A stretch of 13,512 bases of DNA, taken from contig DARY01000018.1 of the NCBI GenBank assembly GCA_002503545.1, forward strand, positions 41,560 through 55,071. The letters run 5' to 3'. Shown piece by piece: positions 1-5,960 of this stretch. Below the pieces are notes generated by a model. That model ran no database searches. It saw only the letters and a program-made list of their open reading frames with translations, and was not told the DNA's origin. Within the stretch, counting starts at the first letter, position 1. Each line of letters begins with the position of its first letter. Position numbers and translations under genes: made by a program. The DNA comes from Candidatus Methanomethylophilus sp. UBA78. Lineage in GTDB: Archaea > Thermoplasmatota > Thermoplasmata > Methanomassiliicoccales > Methanomethylophilaceae.

Positions 1-11
1 TTTTCTGCCAA
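1..11 (-). CDS. 5' end of a leftward gene cut by the window edge
   Basis: Only the first three codons and two further bases would lie inside the window. On the minus strand a strong GGAGG stands seven bases before a TTG at 9-11, followed by GCA and GAA (Met-Ala-Glu). A TATA box and a structured leader lie upstream, so a gene reading out of the window to the left is likely. The TTG start is chosen only from the spacing to GGAGG; a start further left is possible. Nothing can be said about the product. Confidence 0.4.
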
Positions 12-22
12 TACAATTCCTC

Positions 23-59
23 CTCGTAGTACTAACGGGCGGTGAAGCCCTTCTACGAG
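23..59 (-). promoter_or_regulatory. leader stem-loop touching the ribosome binding site
   Basis: CTCGTAG at 23-29 pairs perfectly with CTACGAG at 53-59. Inside it GGGC (37-40) pairs with GCCC (47-50) around a six-base loop. The inner arm at 23-25 is part of the GAGGAGG Shine-Dalgarno sequence (minus strand, 19-25), so folding would partly hide the ribosome binding site. Regulation is inference; the pairing is visible. Confidence 0.4.
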
Positions 60-82
60 CAAAAGACGCAATTAAGTCCCCC

Positions 83-90
83 TATTTAAA
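83..90 (-). promoter_or_regulatory. TATA box for the leftward gene off the left edge
   Basis: The minus strand reads TTTAAATA followed by a G run. A start about 25 bases downstream would fall near position 60, giving a leader of roughly 50 nt before the GGAGG and TTG at the left edge. The predicted start coincides with the outer arm of the hairpin at 23-59. Confidence 0.45.
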
Positions 91-168
91 GACAATGACG
101 TGAGAGGGCACGTCCGCCTTCCCTTTTCTCGATATTATGCCTGTAAGAAAGCGGTCTGCCTGGAGGCG

Positions 169-192
169 GCCGTACGCATGCAGCCGTACGCA
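169..192. repeat. two direct copies of a 10-mer containing CGTACG
   Basis: GCCGTACGCA occurs at 169-178 and again at 183-192, four bases apart, with a GCATGC palindrome between them (176-181). It lies in the gene-free stretch 12-442. That stretch otherwise holds the leftward leader, a weak hairpin (GGGAGA at 202-207 with TCTCCC at 250-255, plus CCG/CGG with one bulged base), the 33-bp tandem repeat and the ATPase promoter. I see no gene in it. Confidence 0.4.
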
Positions 193-298
193 GGGACTTA
201 AGGGAGACCGGAAAAGGATGCCGAAACGGATGGATATCACATCATCGGATCTCCCCGGACGGTTCGTCAAATGTGCCAGATAGAAAAAACCTTGATAC

Positions 299-380
299 AA
301 AGTCGCGGGGAATGTAGTAAAATCGGAAAATAAAGTCGCGGGGAATGTAGTAAAATCGGAAAATAAAGTCGCGGGGAATG
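299..380. repeat. 33-bp tandem direct repeat, 2.5 copies
   Basis: Identical 33-base units at 299-331 and 332-364 are followed by the first 16 bases of a third copy at 365-380. Each unit starts with AAAGTCGCGGGGAATG and continues with an A-rich half. The array ends about five bases before the TATA box of the ATPase gene. There are no spacers, so it is not a CRISPR array. The period is 11 codons, so a minus-strand frame stays open through it, but nothing else suggests coding. Confidence 0.9.
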
Positions 381-384
381 ATTG

Positions 385-392
385 ATATATAA
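385..392 (+). promoter_or_regulatory. TATA box of the AAA_14 ATPase gene
   Basis: ATATATAA lies right after the 33-bp repeats. A start about 25 bases downstream falls at about 412-418. That excludes an ATG at 401 as the start codon and favours the ATG at 443, which is preceded by GAGGG at 433-437. Confidence 0.55.
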
Positions 393-442
393 ACAAAGCA
401 ATGTGTTCGAAAAGACAGATTCACCATCATCCGAGGGCGCAT

Positions 443-1789
443 ATGAGGTACTTTAAAAGGAAGATCTACGAGAAACTGATGGATTGGAAAGACAACTGGT
501 CCAGCCGGTACGCTCTGCTAATCGAGGGGGCCCGGCGCGTAGGTAAAAGTACCATAGTGGAAGAATTCGCCAAGAACGAATACGAATCGTATCTGCTGAT
601 AGACTTCAGGAATCCGAAAGGGAATACCACAGAATACTTCAAAAAATACTCATCGGACCTGGATAGACTGTTCAGTCTGTTGCAGATAGAATACAATGTC
701 AAACTTACAAAAGGGAGAAGTCTCATCATATTCGATGAAATCCAGGCCTATCCCGAGGCGAGACAACTGATAAAGTATCTGATAGCCGACGGCCGGTACG
801 AGTATATCGAGACCGGATCCCTAATATCCATAAAGAAAAACGTCGAAAACATCCAGATCCCCTCCGAGGAAATACGCATAGACATGCGCCCTCTGGATTT
901 CGAGGAATTCTGCTGGGCTTGCGGTGAAGACGAAGTCGCGGCGACCGTGCGCAGCCACTATGAATCGAAAGAACCCCTGGGACAGGACCTCCATGCCATA
1001 ATCATGGAGAGGTTTAAGACCTACATGCTCGTGGGCGGAATGCCGCAGGCGGTCGCGGAGTATGCGGAAACCAAAGACCTGAAGAATGTGGAGATCGTCA
1101 AGAAAGGGATCATAGACCTTTACCGCAGCGACATGGCCCACATACCTGTAGGGAACGGGACCAAAGCACTGACCGTCTTCAACAACATACCTGCGCTTTT
1201 GACGGCGCACAGGAAGACTTTCCGCCCAGGCATGCTGAAAAAGGGATCCAGAAGATTCGATTATTACGATAGCATAACATGGTTGGAAGAAGCCAAGATA
1301 TGCAACACCTGCCACAACAGCCTGGATCCGGGTATCGCCCTGAATCTCGACGTGGACGAGGACTCGTTTAAATGCTACCTGCTGGACACCGGCCTTCTGA
1401 TCTCCCTCTCCTTCGATGTCGACATCGTCTCGAACGAGGACCTGTTCCGTGCGTTCCTCCGCGGAAAACTGTCGATCAACGAGGGCATGTTCTTTGAAAA
1501 CGTCGTGGCGCAGCAACTGTATGCATCCGGCCACGGACTTCATTTCCATGAGTTCCGGAAGGAGGATGACCCGAAGCATGTCTTCGAGGTGGATTTCATA
1601 TTGGCCAAGGGCAGGTACATATATCCCATAGAAGTCAAATCGAGCGTCTCCAACAGACATGTGTCCCTGGACAGGTTCTGTGAGAAATACCGCGAGAGGG
1701 CGAGGGATCCCGTCGTCATCCATGCCAAGGACCTGCGCACAGACGGCGGCGTGGAATACCTCCCCGTCTACATGGCGTGGCTGCTGTAA
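443..1789 (+). CDS. AAA_14 / DUF4143 family ATPase
   Basis: The product is 448 aa. It has an N-terminal AAA_14 P-loop domain with Walker A GARRVGKS at 29-36, Walker B LIIFDE at 94-99, and an ETGS motif at 123-126 in the sensor-1 position. The C-terminal DUF4143 part ends in a PD-(D/E)XK-like core (E382, D384, then EVK at 397-399). The family is common in archaea and anaerobic bacteria, often in many strain-variable copies; its cellular role is not established. The start at 443 is chosen over an in-frame ATG at 401 because of GAGGG at 433-437 and the TATA position. Codons are more A/T-rich than in the neighbours (many AAA, GAA, ATA), and this is the only TAA stop among the complete genes here. 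Both hint at lateral transfer. It appears to be a single-gene unit, convergent with rpl11. Confidence 0.9.
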   Translation: MRYFKRKIYEKLMDWKDNWSSRYALLIEGARRVGKSTIVEEFAKNEYESYLLIDFRNPKGNTTEYFKKYSSDLDRLFSLLQIEYNVKLTKGRSLIIFDEIQAYPEARQLIKYLIADGRYEYIETGSLISIKKNVENIQIPSEEIRIDMRPLDFEEFCWACGEDEVAATVRSHYESKEPLGQDLHAIIMERFKTYMLVGGMPQAVAEYAETKDLKNVEIVKKGIIDLYRSDMAHIPVGNGTKALTVFNNIPALLTAHRKTFRPGMLKKGSRRFDYYDSITWLEEAKICNTCHNSLDPGIALNLDVDEDSFKCYLLDTGLLISLSFDVDIVSNEDLFRAFLRGKLSINEGMFFENVVAQQLYASGHGLHFHEFRKEDDPKHVFEVDFILAKGRYIYPIEVKSSVSNRHVSLDRFCEKYRERARDPVVIHAKDLRTDGGVEYLPVYMAWLL

Positions 1790-1817
1790 CCGCATCTGGC
1801 ACATTTGTTCAAGTGAT

Positions 1818-1846
1818 CCGGGACACGGAAAAACACCGTGTCCCGG
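1818..1846. terminator. hairpin between convergent genes
   Basis: An 11-bp perfect stem (1818-1828 with 1836-1846) closes a seven-base loop AAAAACA. It lies 28 bases after the ATPase stop and 18 bases beyond the rpl11 stop on the other strand, so it could serve both. There is no long T run beyond the stem on either strand; on the minus strand five T lie in the loop. Confidence 0.55.
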
Positions 1847-1864
1847 CTGTAGGTTTTGAAGGAA

Positions 1865-2341
1865 TCAATGACCGAGGACGTCGTCGTAGACGCCGGCCTT
1901 CAGGTCCTTTTGGAAGACCTTGGGGTCCTTGCCGTCGACGGTTACACCGAGGCTGACGCAGTTTCCTGCAACCTCTGATACGCGGGCCCTCTCGGTTGCG
2001 CCGAGCAGGGAGTCCTGCTTCATGGCGGCGATCTTCTTGGCCTGCTCGACGGTCAGGTTTCCGACGATGGTGGTCTTGGGATTGCTGGAACCGAGCTGGA
2101 TTCCCAGCTCTCCCTTGATCAGAGCGGACACGGGCGGGGTTCCGACTTTGACGTCGAAGGTCTTGTCGGGGTTTATGAGGATCTTAACAGGGACCTTCAT
2201 TCCCTCGAACGCCTTTGTCTTCTCGTTGATCTTCGCGATTACCTGTCCGATGTTCACACCTTTAGGACCGAGTGCGGGGCCGAGGGGCGGACCTGCGGTG
2301 GCCTTGCCCCCGTCAACCAATGCCTCAACAGTATCTACCAT
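1865..2341 (-). CDS. rpl11: 50S ribosomal protein L11
   Basis: L11 binds the GTPase-associated centre of 23S rRNA and is needed for factor-dependent GTP hydrolysis. The 158-aa product has the classic N-terminal GGKATAGPPLGPALGPKGVN stretch and a C-terminal rRNA-binding domain, at the length usual in archaea. Two in-frame ATGs exist, at 2347 and 2341. The first overlaps the spt5 stop as ATGA, but GGAG is only two bases from it. The second has GGAG eight bases upstream and gives the usual archaeal beginning (MVDTVEALV), so it is preferred; the longer form is 160 aa. It is the last gene of the leftward secE-spt5-rpl11 operon, a conserved archaeal order. Confidence 0.97.
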   Translation of the reverse strand: MVDTVEALVDGGKATAGPPLGPALGPKGVNIGQVIAKINEKTKAFEGMKVPVKILINPDKTFDVKVGTPPVSALIKGELGIQLGSSNPKTTIVGNLTVEQAKKIAAMKQDSLLGATERARVSEVAGNCVSLGVTVDGKDPKVFQKDLKAGVYDDVLGH

Positions 2342-2343
2342 AT

Positions 2344-3165
2344 TCATTTCTCCTTTTCTAGTACTCTTACGCTGTCGCCTTTGACAGTAACGGGAATCGG
2401 GACCATGGCATCGACGAGCTCAACAGTGATCTCCTCTTTGTCCTGGTCGATCTTCTGGACCCTGGCGGTCTCGCCCTTGAACGGACCGTTGACAAGCTCC
2501 ACGAGATCCCCCTCCTCTATACCCACGACGGCAGAGACAGGCACAAGATAGTGGCTGATCTCCTCTATCGAGGACTCTCCGTCGATGAAGGAACGTGCTT
2601 TCTTGATATCGCGGGTCTTCTCGTGCAGACGGTCGGTGTTCATGCCCTCCACAAACACGTATCCCCTCAGGCCGATCGGGCTCAGGACCGCGTAGATGTC
2701 GCGCTCGCCCTCGCTCGCTTTGGCCATGAGGCTCTGTGCGACGACCTTCTCCTGATCGATCTGGGTCTTAAGGACGACGATGGACTGCCTCGCCACGGCC
2801 GAGAACTCCTCCGAGGCGGAACCTGCGTCGGAGATGATGGTGACGTTGACATGGACCCTGTCGTCGTACCTGGCTCCCTTGGGGCAGATGACCTCGAGCT
2901 TGAACTGCTTGGGGGTGTTGCCGGGGAAATCCACGACGACCTCGGTCTTGGAGCGGAAGTTCTCCCAGATCTCGTTCCCTATCGCATCGTAGAGGGTAAC
3001 GTTCCACTCGGGTGCGTTGTCATCGTCGCTGTTTACGCTGAAAGCCAGTTTGGCCTTCGTCGCACCAGACGACGCCTGGAAATCCCAGAATACCGTACCT
3101 CCGGCATGGACCTCCTTGAGCCCGTTGTCGCCGGTAAAGTTGGGGCCTCTCGTATCGTCTGACAT
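2344..3165 (-). CDS. spt5: transcription elongation factor Spt5 with N-terminal extension
   Basis: Spt5, the archaeal NusG homologue, works with Spt4 to keep RNA polymerase clamped and processive. The 273-aa product has an NGN domain at about 128-195 (SIVVLKTQIDQEKVV, then IGLRGYVFVEG) and a KOW domain at about 215-270 (GDLVELVNGPFKGETARV). Usual archaeal Spt5 is about 150 aa. Here roughly 125 extra residues precede the NGN domain, β-rich and resembling an Ig-like/NEW3-type fold (for example EVHAGGTVFWDF and PEWNVTLYDA). The ATG at 3165 is chosen because GGTGA lies five bases upstream; the longer open frame to 3210 would start inside secE. The stop overlaps the alternative rpl11 start as ATGA, and secE ends 11 bases before the start. 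Confidence 0.93.
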   Translation of the reverse strand: MSDDTRGPNFTGDNGLKEVHAGGTVFWDFQASSGATKAKLAFSVNSDDDNAPEWNVTLYDAIGNEIWENFRSKTEVVVDFPGNTPKQFKLEVICPKGARYDDRVHVNVTIISDAGSASEEFSAVARQSIVVLKTQIDQEKVVAQSLMAKASEGERDIYAVLSPIGLRGYVFVEGMNTDRLHEKTRDIKKARSFIDGESSIEEISHYLVPVSAVVGIEEGDLVELVNGPFKGETARVQKIDQDKEEITVELVDAMVPIPVTVKGDSVRVLEKEK

Positions 3166-3176
3166 ATCATTCACCC

Positions 3177-3407
3177 TCAGAAATAATCGGGAAGGTAGGT
3201 CATCAGCCACATGATGAAGAAGCCGACGGCTCCGAGGAGTATTATCCCTATTGCGGATATCCTAGCGGTCCTCAGGAATTCCTCCTTGTCCGGCGTGTGG
3301 GCCATCTGGAGGATTCTTCCGTACTTCCCTCTCCCGAGGCCTTTTATCTTGGACTCGAGGTTGTCCTGGAACTCCATGGACTTGTCCCCTGCTCCTTCGT
3401 CTGACAT
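3177..3407 (-). CDS. secE: preprotein translocase subunit SecE (Sec61-gamma)
   Basis: SecE clamps the SecY channel in the cytoplasmic membrane. The 76-aa product has a charged amphipathic N-terminal half and one C-terminal membrane helix at about 50-71 (IGIILLGAVGFFIMWLMTYL), the layout of archaeal Sec61-gamma. The start at 3407 is chosen because GAGG lies nine bases upstream; the in-frame ATG at 3416 directly abuts that GAGG, and the open frame further upstream has no support. It is the first gene of the secE-spt5-rpl11 operon, with a TATA box about 105 bases upstream. Confidence 0.92.
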   Translation of the reverse strand: MSDEGAGDKSMEFQDNLESKIKGLGRGKYGRILQMAHTPDKEEFLRTARISAIGIILLGAVGFFIMWLMTYLPDYF

Positions 3408-3512
3408 TTTTACCATCCTCTGTCGAATGCCGGATCGCTCCGACTTCCGCGATTTACTCGTTCGTTGCCACTGATGTGTAACGGATAAGCAAGCACCCCT
3501 ACCCAAGAATTG

Positions 3513-3521
3513 TATTTTAAA
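3513..3521 (-). promoter_or_regulatory. TATA box of the secE-spt5-rpl11 operon
   Basis: The minus strand reads GAAACC followed by TTTAAAATA, a purine-rich BRE-like block before a TATA box. Transcription would start near 3488, giving a leader of about 80 nt. The 313 bases between secE and the next rightward gene (3408-3720) hold this promoter and the one at 3669-3675. I see no other gene or RNA in the middle part. Confidence 0.5.
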
Positions 3522-3658
3522 GGTTTCGCTGCTCCGCCCCTTTCATGTAATAAGTAAGACAGACAGAGTAGAGGCGGAAAAACTGCGCGATGCCAAGCTG
3601 TCAGACGGAAACACCCTGTCTTCCATGCCGGAGCAGATGTAACACCGGTATAGGACCA

Positions 3659-3703
3659 CCAATAATCATTTTATAGGGGGTGCAGATTGTACCCCCAATA
3701 ATC
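3659..3703. promoter_or_regulatory. possible operator around a promoter
   Basis: GGGGGT (3676-3681) and ACCCCC (3691-3696) form a perfect inverted repeat with a nine-base spacer, beginning directly after the TATA box. CCAATAATC occurs as a direct repeat on both sides, at 3659-3667 and 3695-3703. A protein bound here would cover the space between TATA box and transcription start. No cognate regulator can be named. Confidence 0.35.
3669..3675 (+). promoter_or_regulatory. TATA box of the 54-aa gene / UPF0147 unit
   Basis: TTTTATA lies about 45 bases before the ATG at 3721. The predicted start, near 3698, falls at the end of the inverted repeat at 3676-3696. Confidence 0.5.
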
Positions 3704-3720
3704 CTGCATGAGGTATTATC

Positions 3721-3885
3721 ATGGAAGAGGTTTTGTGCAACGTTGAACTTGTGAAGGACAACAACAACTTTATCGCAAGAATCCAGAGTGACTTCGGCGG
3801 GATGAGGGAGTACAAGTCCACCAACTTCGAAGAGGTCCTGGAACAGATGACCATGGATCTCCAGGAAGAGTTCGATTCGGCTTGA
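3721..3885 (+). CDS. small conserved-looking protein of unknown function, 54 aa
   Basis: The small open frame begins with ATG at 3721, with GAGGT six bases upstream (3710-3714), and ends in TGA. It encodes a soluble acidic peptide starting MEEVLCNVELVKDNNNF and ending in an EEVLEQMTMDLQEEF stretch that looks helical. The pattern of two or three strands then a helix recalls small HicB-like or dodecin-like folds, but I cannot assign a family. It has its own TATA box and lies 19 bases before the UPF0147 gene, so the two are probably co-transcribed. Confidence rests on RBS, promoter and operon position. Confidence 0.75.
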   Translation: MEEVLCNVELVKDNNNFIARIQSDFGGMREYKSTNFEEVLEQMTMDLQEEFDSA

Positions 3886-3904
3886 ACTATTACGGGTGAT
3901 TAAA

Positions 3905-4159
3905 ATGGCTGACAAGATCAAACAGATTGCTGACGCAATGGACATGCTTGCTGAGGACACCTCTGTTCCCAGGAACATAAGGAAGGGTGCCACCGACGCA
4001 AAGGCCAGGCTTCTCGACACCAAAGATGCCATGGATGTCCGCTGCGCGGGAGCGATCAACATACTCGACGATCTTGCCAACGACCCCAACATCCCCCTTC
4101 AGGCAAGGACCCTCATCTGGCAGATCATAAGCCAGCTCGAAGCTTTTGCTAAAAACTGA
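3905..4159 (+). CDS. UPF0147 family protein
   Basis: The 84-aa helical protein has the UPF0147 pattern: an N-terminal segment ending AEDTSVPRNIRKGA, then a conserved LANDPNIPLQARTLIWQIIS stretch. The family is nearly restricted to archaea and its function is unknown. The ATG at 3905 is preferred over an in-frame GTG at 3896 because GGTGAT at 3895-3900 is then a correctly spaced ribosome binding site, and the protein then starts MADKIKQ. It follows the 54-aa gene and is followed by two hairpins. Confidence 0.9.
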   Translation: MADKIKQIADAMDMLAEDTSVPRNIRKGATDAKARLLDTKDAMDVRCAGAINILDDLANDPNIPLQARTLIWQIISQLEAFAKN

Positions 4160-4169
4160 TTGTAATCAC

Positions 4170-4187
4170 TCCCGTGAATCCACGGGA
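4170..4187 (+). terminator. hairpin after the UPF0147 gene
   Basis: TCCCGTG (4170-4176) pairs with CACGGGA (4181-4187) around a four-base loop, 10 bases after the stop. A short T-rich patch (TTGCATTTTG) follows at 4191-4200. Confidence 0.5.
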
Positions 4188-4200
4188 ATCTTGCATTTTG

Positions 4201-4216
4201 CCCGGCTTCGGCCGGG
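4201..4216 (+). terminator. UUCG tetraloop hairpin terminator
   Basis: CCCGGC (4201-4206) pairs with GCCGGG (4211-4216) around TTCG, an exceptionally stable UUCG tetraloop. The T-rich GTTCTTTC follows at 4219-4226. Nearly the same hairpin occurs at 8883-8900. It also lies just beyond the possible small leftward ORF ending at 4225. Confidence 0.6.
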
Positions 4217-4224
4217 ACGTTCTT

Positions 4225-4341
4225 TCAATAATCGCAACACGTCTGGGACGCATATGCGGGGATTGCCGCGACACCGCCCGGACATGCCGTTAGGATGTGC
4301 GCATTGCAGCCGACGCACGGACCGCCGCCCGTCTGGGTCAT
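4225..4341 (-). CDS. possible 38-aa Cys-rich peptide coupled to guaAa
   Basis: The minus-strand frame starts with an ATG at 4341 that shares one base with the guaAa stop (TGATG) and ends at 4225. It contains five cysteines, including a CVGC knuckle (PCVGCNAHILTACPGG) and a terminal CCDY. TGATG overlaps are typical of coupled archaeal genes, and the same arrangement joins purE to guaAb here. Against it: the ORF is very short, it has only a weak GGAAG upstream, and I recognise no family. It may be a chance frame in a GC-rich convergent gap. Confidence 0.3.
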   Translation of the reverse strand: MTQTGGGPCVGCNAHILTACPGGVAAIPAYASQTCCDY

Positions 4342-4913
4342 CACTTCCGGTCTTTTATGATGTTGAGGAAGTTCTGGAATATCTCGGTCCCGTGCTCGCT
4401 GTTTTCGACCTCGGGATGGAACTGCACGCCGTAGAGGGGACGGTCCACGCATGCGATACCCTCAACCTTGCAGGAGGGGGAGGAGGCCGTGAGCCTGAAA
4501 CCTTCCGGGACGGTCTTGACCTCGTCGTTGTGCGAGCCCCAGACCACGAACTCGTCGGGGAGTCCCGCGAAGAGGTCCGAATGGTCCGACACCTTGAGTC
4601 TGACCTCTCCGAACTCTGGGACATTCGCCGGACCCAGGGTGGAACCGAAATGCTGGCTCATGAACTGCATGCCAGCGCAGATACCCAGTATGGGGAAGGT
4701 CGCCATATCGAGATAATCGCCGTTATTGCCCATCCTGTTCGAATCGCATGCCACGCTGGGGGCCCCTCCCGAGAGGACGAGGCCGTCCAGGTCCTTCAGT
4801 TCGTCGAACGGAGTGGTGTTCGGGACGATCTTGGTCTCGACCTTCAGATACTTCAGTACGCGCCACTCACGGTGGGTCCACTGTCCGCCGTTGTCAACGA
4901 CATAGACCTTCAT
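4341..4913 (-). CDS. guaAA: GMP synthase glutamine amidotransferase subunit A
   Basis: This subunit hydrolyses glutamine and passes ammonia to the ATP-pyrophosphatase subunit that converts XMP to GMP. The 190-aa class I amidotransferase has its nucleophile C79 in GICAGMQF and the partner H166 and E168 in GVQFHPEVE. The oxyanion region LVLSGGAPS is at 46-53. The length is typical of the archaeal stand-alone subunit; in bacteria it is fused to the synthetase. The ATG at 4913 lies 23 bases from a TATA box, so the transcript is probably leaderless or nearly so. It is downstream of guaAb but separated by 84 bases, a hairpin and its own promoter. Confidence 0.96.
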   Translation of the reverse strand: MKVYVVDNGGQWTHREWRVLKYLKVETKIVPNTTPFDELKDLDGLVLSGGAPSVACDSNRMGNNGDYLDMATFPILGICAGMQFMSQHFGSTLGPANVPEFGEVRLKVSDHSDLFAGLPDEFVVWGSHNDEVKTVPEGFRLTASSPSCKVEGIACVDRPLYGVQFHPEVENSEHGTEIFQNFLNIIKDRK

Positions 4914-4935
4914 GGACCGTAATCTCCGGTTTCCC

Positions 4936-4942
4936 TTTATAA
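4936..4942 (-). promoter_or_regulatory. TATA box of guaAa
   Basis: The minus strand reads CCTTATAAAGG. It lies 23 bases upstream of the guaAa ATG, so transcription would begin at or next to the start codon. Confidence 0.6.
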
Positions 4943-4956
4943 GGATAATGCAGGGA

Positions 4957-4979
4957 CTCCGGCGGAGGTCCCGCCGGAG
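4957..4979 (-). terminator. hairpin between guaAb and guaAa
   Basis: A perfect 9-bp stem (4957-4965 with 4971-4979) closes a five-base loop, 19 bases beyond the guaAb stop. With the guaAa TATA box directly downstream, it suggests that purE-guaAb and guaAa are at least partly separate units. The T content after the stem is modest. Confidence 0.45.
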
Positions 4980-4997
4980 GCGGCCCGGGAACGGGAT

Positions 4998-5960
4998 TCA
5001 CTCCCATTCGATGGTCGCGGGGGGTTTGCTGGTGATGTCGTAGACGACGCGGTTGACCTGGCTCTTCATCTCGTCGGTGATCCTCACCGATATCCTGTTG
5101 AGGATCTCCAGAGGGAGCTTCGAGAAGGTGGCCGTCATGCCGTCGACGGAATCCACCGCACGGACGGCTACGGTGTACCCGTACGCCCTCCTGTCTCCCT
5201 GGACTCCGACCGATTTGCTGGGAAGGAGCACGGCGAAGTACTGCCACGGACGTACGGCCTCCTTGGCGCCGACCGCCTTCATTATCTCATCCTCGACGAT
5301 GAAGCACGCCTCGCGGACGATCTCCACCTTCTCGGGGGTCACCTCTCCGAGGCATCTTATGGCGAGGGCGGGACCGGGGAACGGCTGCCTCTCGGAGGCC
5401 TCCACGCCCAGTTTCCTGGCCACCTGCCTGACCTCGTCCTTGTAGAGGTCCCTGAGGGGCTCCACGAGGGTCATGTTCATGTCCTTGGGGAGTCCTCCGA
5501 CGTTGTGGTGGGACTTTATGGTATCGCGGACGCCGTCGCCGCTCTCGATCCAGTCGGGGGCGATCGTCCCCTGGAGAAGGTAGGTCGCTCCGAACTCGCG
5601 GGCCTGCCTCTCGAAGACCCTGATGAACTTCTCGCCTATGGCCTTCCTCTTGCCCTCCGGGTCCTCGATCCCCTTGAGGGCATCGAAGTACTCGTCGGCG
5701 GCGCGGACCACCCTGTAGTTGATGCCCATGCGCTTCATCATGGCTTCGACTTCCTCCGTCTCGCCCTTCCTCATGAGGCCGCTGTCCACGTAAATAGCCA
5801 GGAGACGGTCCCCTATCGCCCTGCTGGCCAGAGTGGCTGTCACCATGGAATCGACACCGCCGGAACATGCGATGATGGCCTTCCCGGGAGCGGGTATGCT
5901 CTCCCTGACCATCTCGACGGCCTCGTCTATGAACCCCTGTTCGTCGAAAAGACCGGTCAT
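4998..5960 (-). CDS. guaAB: GMP synthase ATP-pyrophosphatase subunit B
   Basis: The enzyme adenylates XMP and accepts ammonia from GuaAa to make GMP. The 320-aa product has the N-type pyrophosphatase P-loop SGGVDS at 33-38, the DSGLMRKGE segment, an LLQGTIAPDWIESG stretch, and the C-terminal dimerisation domain found in GMP synthetases (RQPFPGPALAIRCLGE; SVDGMTATFSKLP; ending IEWE). The ATG at 5960 shares its first base with the purE stop (TGATG), with AGGTGGAG just upstream. A GTG at 5963 is possible but less likely. It forms a purine unit with purE. Confidence 0.96.
   Translation of the reverse strand: MTGLFDEQGFIDEAVEMVRESIPAPGKAIIACSGGVDSMVTATLASRAIGDRLLAIYVDSGLMRKGETEEVEAMMKRMGINYRVVRAADEYFDALKGIEDPEGKRKAIGEKFIRVFERQAREFGATYLLQGTIAPDWIESGDGVRDTIKSHHNVGGLPKDMNMTLVEPLRDLYKDEVRQVARKLGVEASERQPFPGPALAIRCLGEVTPEKVEIVREACFIVEDEIMKAVGAKEAVRPWQYFAVLLPSKSVGVQGDRRAYGYTVAVRAVDSVDGMTATFSKLPLEILNRISVRITDEMKSQVNRVVYDITSKPPATIEWE

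Noticed and set aside
299..380. CRISPR array
   Set aside because: The repeats are directly adjacent with no spacers, only 2.5 copies exist, and no cas gene is near.
82..442. minus-strand ORFs running through the 33-bp repeats
   Set aside because: They stay open only because the repeat period is a multiple of three, they have no ribosome binding site, and the ATPase promoter occupies the same DNA.
821..1804. 327-aa open frame on the minus strand
   Set aside because: It is antisense to the AAA_14 ATPase, with no family motif and no promoter.
3408..3660. tRNA or other known RNA gene between the secE operon and the 54-aa gene
   Set aside because: No T-arm consensus or cloverleaf pairing was found on either strand.
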